A DNA stretch of 64,000 bases, from assembly GCA_016794625.1 (NCBI GenBank), contig JAEUGY010000088.1:1-64000 (forward strand), in the 5' to 3' direction. Of the stretch, positions 62,700 through 64,000 are shown piece after piece. The DNA is from Opitutaceae bacterium (lineage in GTDB: Bacteria > Verrucomicrobiota > Verrucomicrobiia > Opitutales > Opitutaceae). The notes under the pieces were generated by a model. That model searched no databases. It worked only from the letters and a program-made list of their open reading frames with translations, and was not told the DNA's origin. Position 1 is the stretch's first letter, and each line of letters opens with the position of its first letter. A program made the position numbers and the translations under genes.

Positions 62700-63158
62700 C
62701 CGTCCCTCGCGGACGCGCCTCGGTCTCGGAAGCAGGTCTCACGCGGAGGCGCGGAACCGCGAAACGAGGTCTGGGGGCTCCGGCTTCGTGTTGGCTGTTG
62801 GAGGTGGCCTCGTTGAGGCCGCGACGGGACCCTAGGTCCCGCCTCTGCCGCCCTGCAACCGTCGGAGAAGTCGTGGATCGAGCGTTGCGGTGACCCGCTA
62901 CGACAATCGATCCCTGCCGCGGAACACCGCCCCGGGTTCGCTTCGTGCCTTCGCCTGAAAACAGATCGGGCGGTGGCGGGACCGGGTAGTCCCGTCGCGG
63001 CCTCAACGAGGCCACCTCCAACCAGCAAGCTCCCACTTCGACGCCCGCTCTCTGGATCCGCGTCGCCAGGCGAGGCGTGGCCGCGAGGGCCAGCCCTACA
63101 TCCGAAAGGCGAAGCCCCATCTTGCGGGGTCGGCGACCCCGCCTACAACGAACCCCGC
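62700..63158. repeat. Repeat-rich region between the LuxR-type and isoaspartyl peptidase genes
   Basis: The 553-bp gap has no credible gene. It holds element B at 62735-62794 (55 of 60 positions match the 35.7 kb copy in opposite orientation), element A at 62797-62843, and another element A at 62976-63022 in the opposite orientation. GCGGGGTCGGCGACCCCGC at 63134 is a palindrome like the one at 52757. CGCGAGGGCCAGCCCTACAT at about 63080 resembles the edge of the inverted repeat near 54.0 kb. Confidence 0.82.
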
Positions 63159-64000
63159 CTACGGTGTGGCGGGTTCCGCGTAAATCGCGACAAACCTGGC
63201 CTGACCCGTGAATCGGTGGGCCCGATACATGCCGGGGGAATTGAATTCCATCGCCAGATTGCCGCGGGCATCGAGGGCGATGACGCCACCGTCGCCGCCG
63301 AGTGCGCCTACCTTGGCCATCGTGGCCCGGGCGGCCTCGGCCACGGAGCGGCCGGCATACTCCATCTGCGCGGAAATGTCGCGCGCCACTCCGGCGCGGA
63401 TGAAATACTCGCCCCAACCGGTGGCGCTGACGGCACAGGTGGCGTTGTTCGCATAGGTACCGGCCCCGATGATGGGCGTGTCGCCTACGCGGCCATACTT
63501 CTTGTTGGTCATGCCGCCGGTCGAAGTCCCAGCGGCGAGGTTGCCGGCCTGGTCCAGGGCGACGCAGCCCACGGTGCCCCACTTGAACTGGCGCAGGAGG
63601 TAGGCGTCCTCCGGCTGCAGGGCAGCGGACTTCTTCGCCTTGGCCTTCTCCAGTTCTTTCGCCTTCTGCAATTGCTGCCGTCGGTGGTCCGTCTGAAAAT
63701 AGTCCGGAGCCATCATCTCGTAGTCGAGGGTGCGCGCGAACTGCTCCGCGCCGTCGCCGACCATCATGACATGGCCGGACTTCTCCATCACATCGCGTGC
63801 GAGCCGGACCGGATTCTTGATGCGGTGCACGCCGGCCACCGCGCCGGCGCCGAGGGTGCGTCCTTCCATCACGGACGCATCGAGCTCGCAGATCCCGTCG
63901 GCATTGAGCACGGAGCCTTTGCCGGCATTGAAGAGCGGGGAGTCCTCCAGGATCGTCACGGCGGCCAGCACGGCATCGAGCGCCGCGCCTCCGCGCTCCA
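63159..64000 (-). CDS. Isoaspartyl peptidase / plant-type L-asparaginase, 5' end missing
   Basis: The C-terminal 280 residues of an Ntn-hydrolase; the frame is open to the right edge (visible as GGAALDAVLAAVTILEDSPL), so the start lies outside. The family motifs FNAGKGSVLNADGICELDAS and DASVMEGRTLGAGAVAG are present. The self-cleavage site is HKF-type KWGTVGCVALD, with the catalytic Thr codon at 63573-63575, and GTSTGGMTNKKYGRVGDTPI and GAGTYANN follow. The enzyme hydrolyses beta-aspartyl dipeptides such as beta-Asp-Arg, so it fits downstream of cyanophycinase. An internal Lys/Ala-rich linker precedes the cleavage Thr, as usual. Whether it has a signal peptide cannot be seen. Confidence 0.93.
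   Translation of the reverse strand, partial: ERGGAALDAVLAAVTILEDSPLFNAGKGSVLNADGICELDASVMEGRTLGAGAVAGVHRIKNPVRLARDVMEKSGHVMMVGDGAEQFARTLDYEMMAPDYFQTDHRRQQLQKAKELEKAKAKKSAALQPEDAYLLRQFKWGTVGCVALDQAGNLAAGTSTGGMTNKKYGRVGDTPIIGAGTYANNATCAVSATGWGEYFIRAGVARDISAQMEYAGRSVAEAARATMAKVGALGGDGGVIALDARGNLAMEFNSPGMYRAHRFTGQARFVAIYAEPATP

Noticed and set aside
61301..63028. A 575-codon minus-strand frame opposite the LuxR-type gene
   Set aside because: It runs through repeats and antisense of a gene with a clear helix-turn-helix domain; composition is not protein-like.
1..64000. tRNA, rRNA, prophage or insertion-sequence genes
   Set aside because: No cloverleaf-like sequence, rRNA segment, integrase, transposase or phage structural gene was recognised; a covariance-model search was not possible here.

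Overview
The window is GC-rich, gene-dense bacterial chromosome with no rRNA, tRNA, CRISPR array, integrase or transposase that I could find. Several things point to the Opitutaceae-type Verrucomicrobiota: a secreted immunoglobulin-like protein with a duplicated C-terminal domain, a large TonB-dependent receptor with a carboxypeptidase-regulatory N-terminal domain, ECF sigma factors with unusual partners, weak Shine-Dalgarno sequences, and families of GC-rich palindromic repeats between genes. This placement is an inference from style and gene content, not from a marker gene.

Layout. 0-8.3 kb: edge fragment, Ig-like surface protein, an exported protein of unknown function, an ECF sigma factor fused to a membrane domain, and an atypical gamma-glutamyltranspeptidase homologue. 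8.4-13.7 kb (minus strand): TonB receptor, beta-propeller phytase and PhoD phosphatase. 13.8-25.8 kb (minus strand): an inositol catabolic operon (mmsA, transaldolase-like, iolE, iolD, iolB, iolG), a ribose/inositol-type ABC importer and a LacI regulator, with two matching LacI-type operators. 25.9-37.3 kb: a DASS dicarboxylate carrier, a 1979-residue alpha-2-macroglobulin with intact thioester motif, a small membrane protein, a DUF2202 ferritin-like protein, and an ECF sigma / anti-sigma / periplasmic protein trio. 37.5-44.7 kb (minus strand): DUF2892 - TolC-like - adaptor - RND pump - two YeeE/YedE halves. 45.3-54.6 kb: a Cus-type copper/silver RND efflux operon with two small Cys-rich metal proteins, divergent from three genes arranged like cnrY-cnrX-cnrH. 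54.7-64 kb: secreted cyanophycinase followed by astA-astD-astB, a divergent peptide-binding lipoprotein, a LuxR-type regulator, and an isoaspartyl peptidase running off the right edge.

How the parts fit. Two nutrient-scavenging systems can be read from gene order. The first is phytate use: outer-membrane receptor, phytase and phosphatase next to uptake and breakdown of the released inositol. The second is cyanophycin use: an exported cyanophycinase that would release beta-Asp-Arg, a peptide-binding lipoprotein, an isoaspartyl peptidase, and arginine succinyltransferase-pathway enzymes to consume the arginine. Both are inferences from adjacency. The copper region couples an efflux pump to a candidate metal-sensing sigma-factor cassette.

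Intergenic DNA at 35.4-35.9, 44.8-45.3, 52.6-52.9, 53.9-54.0 and 62.7-63.1 kb carries dispersed palindromic repeats, including a tandem array with a 201-202 bp period.
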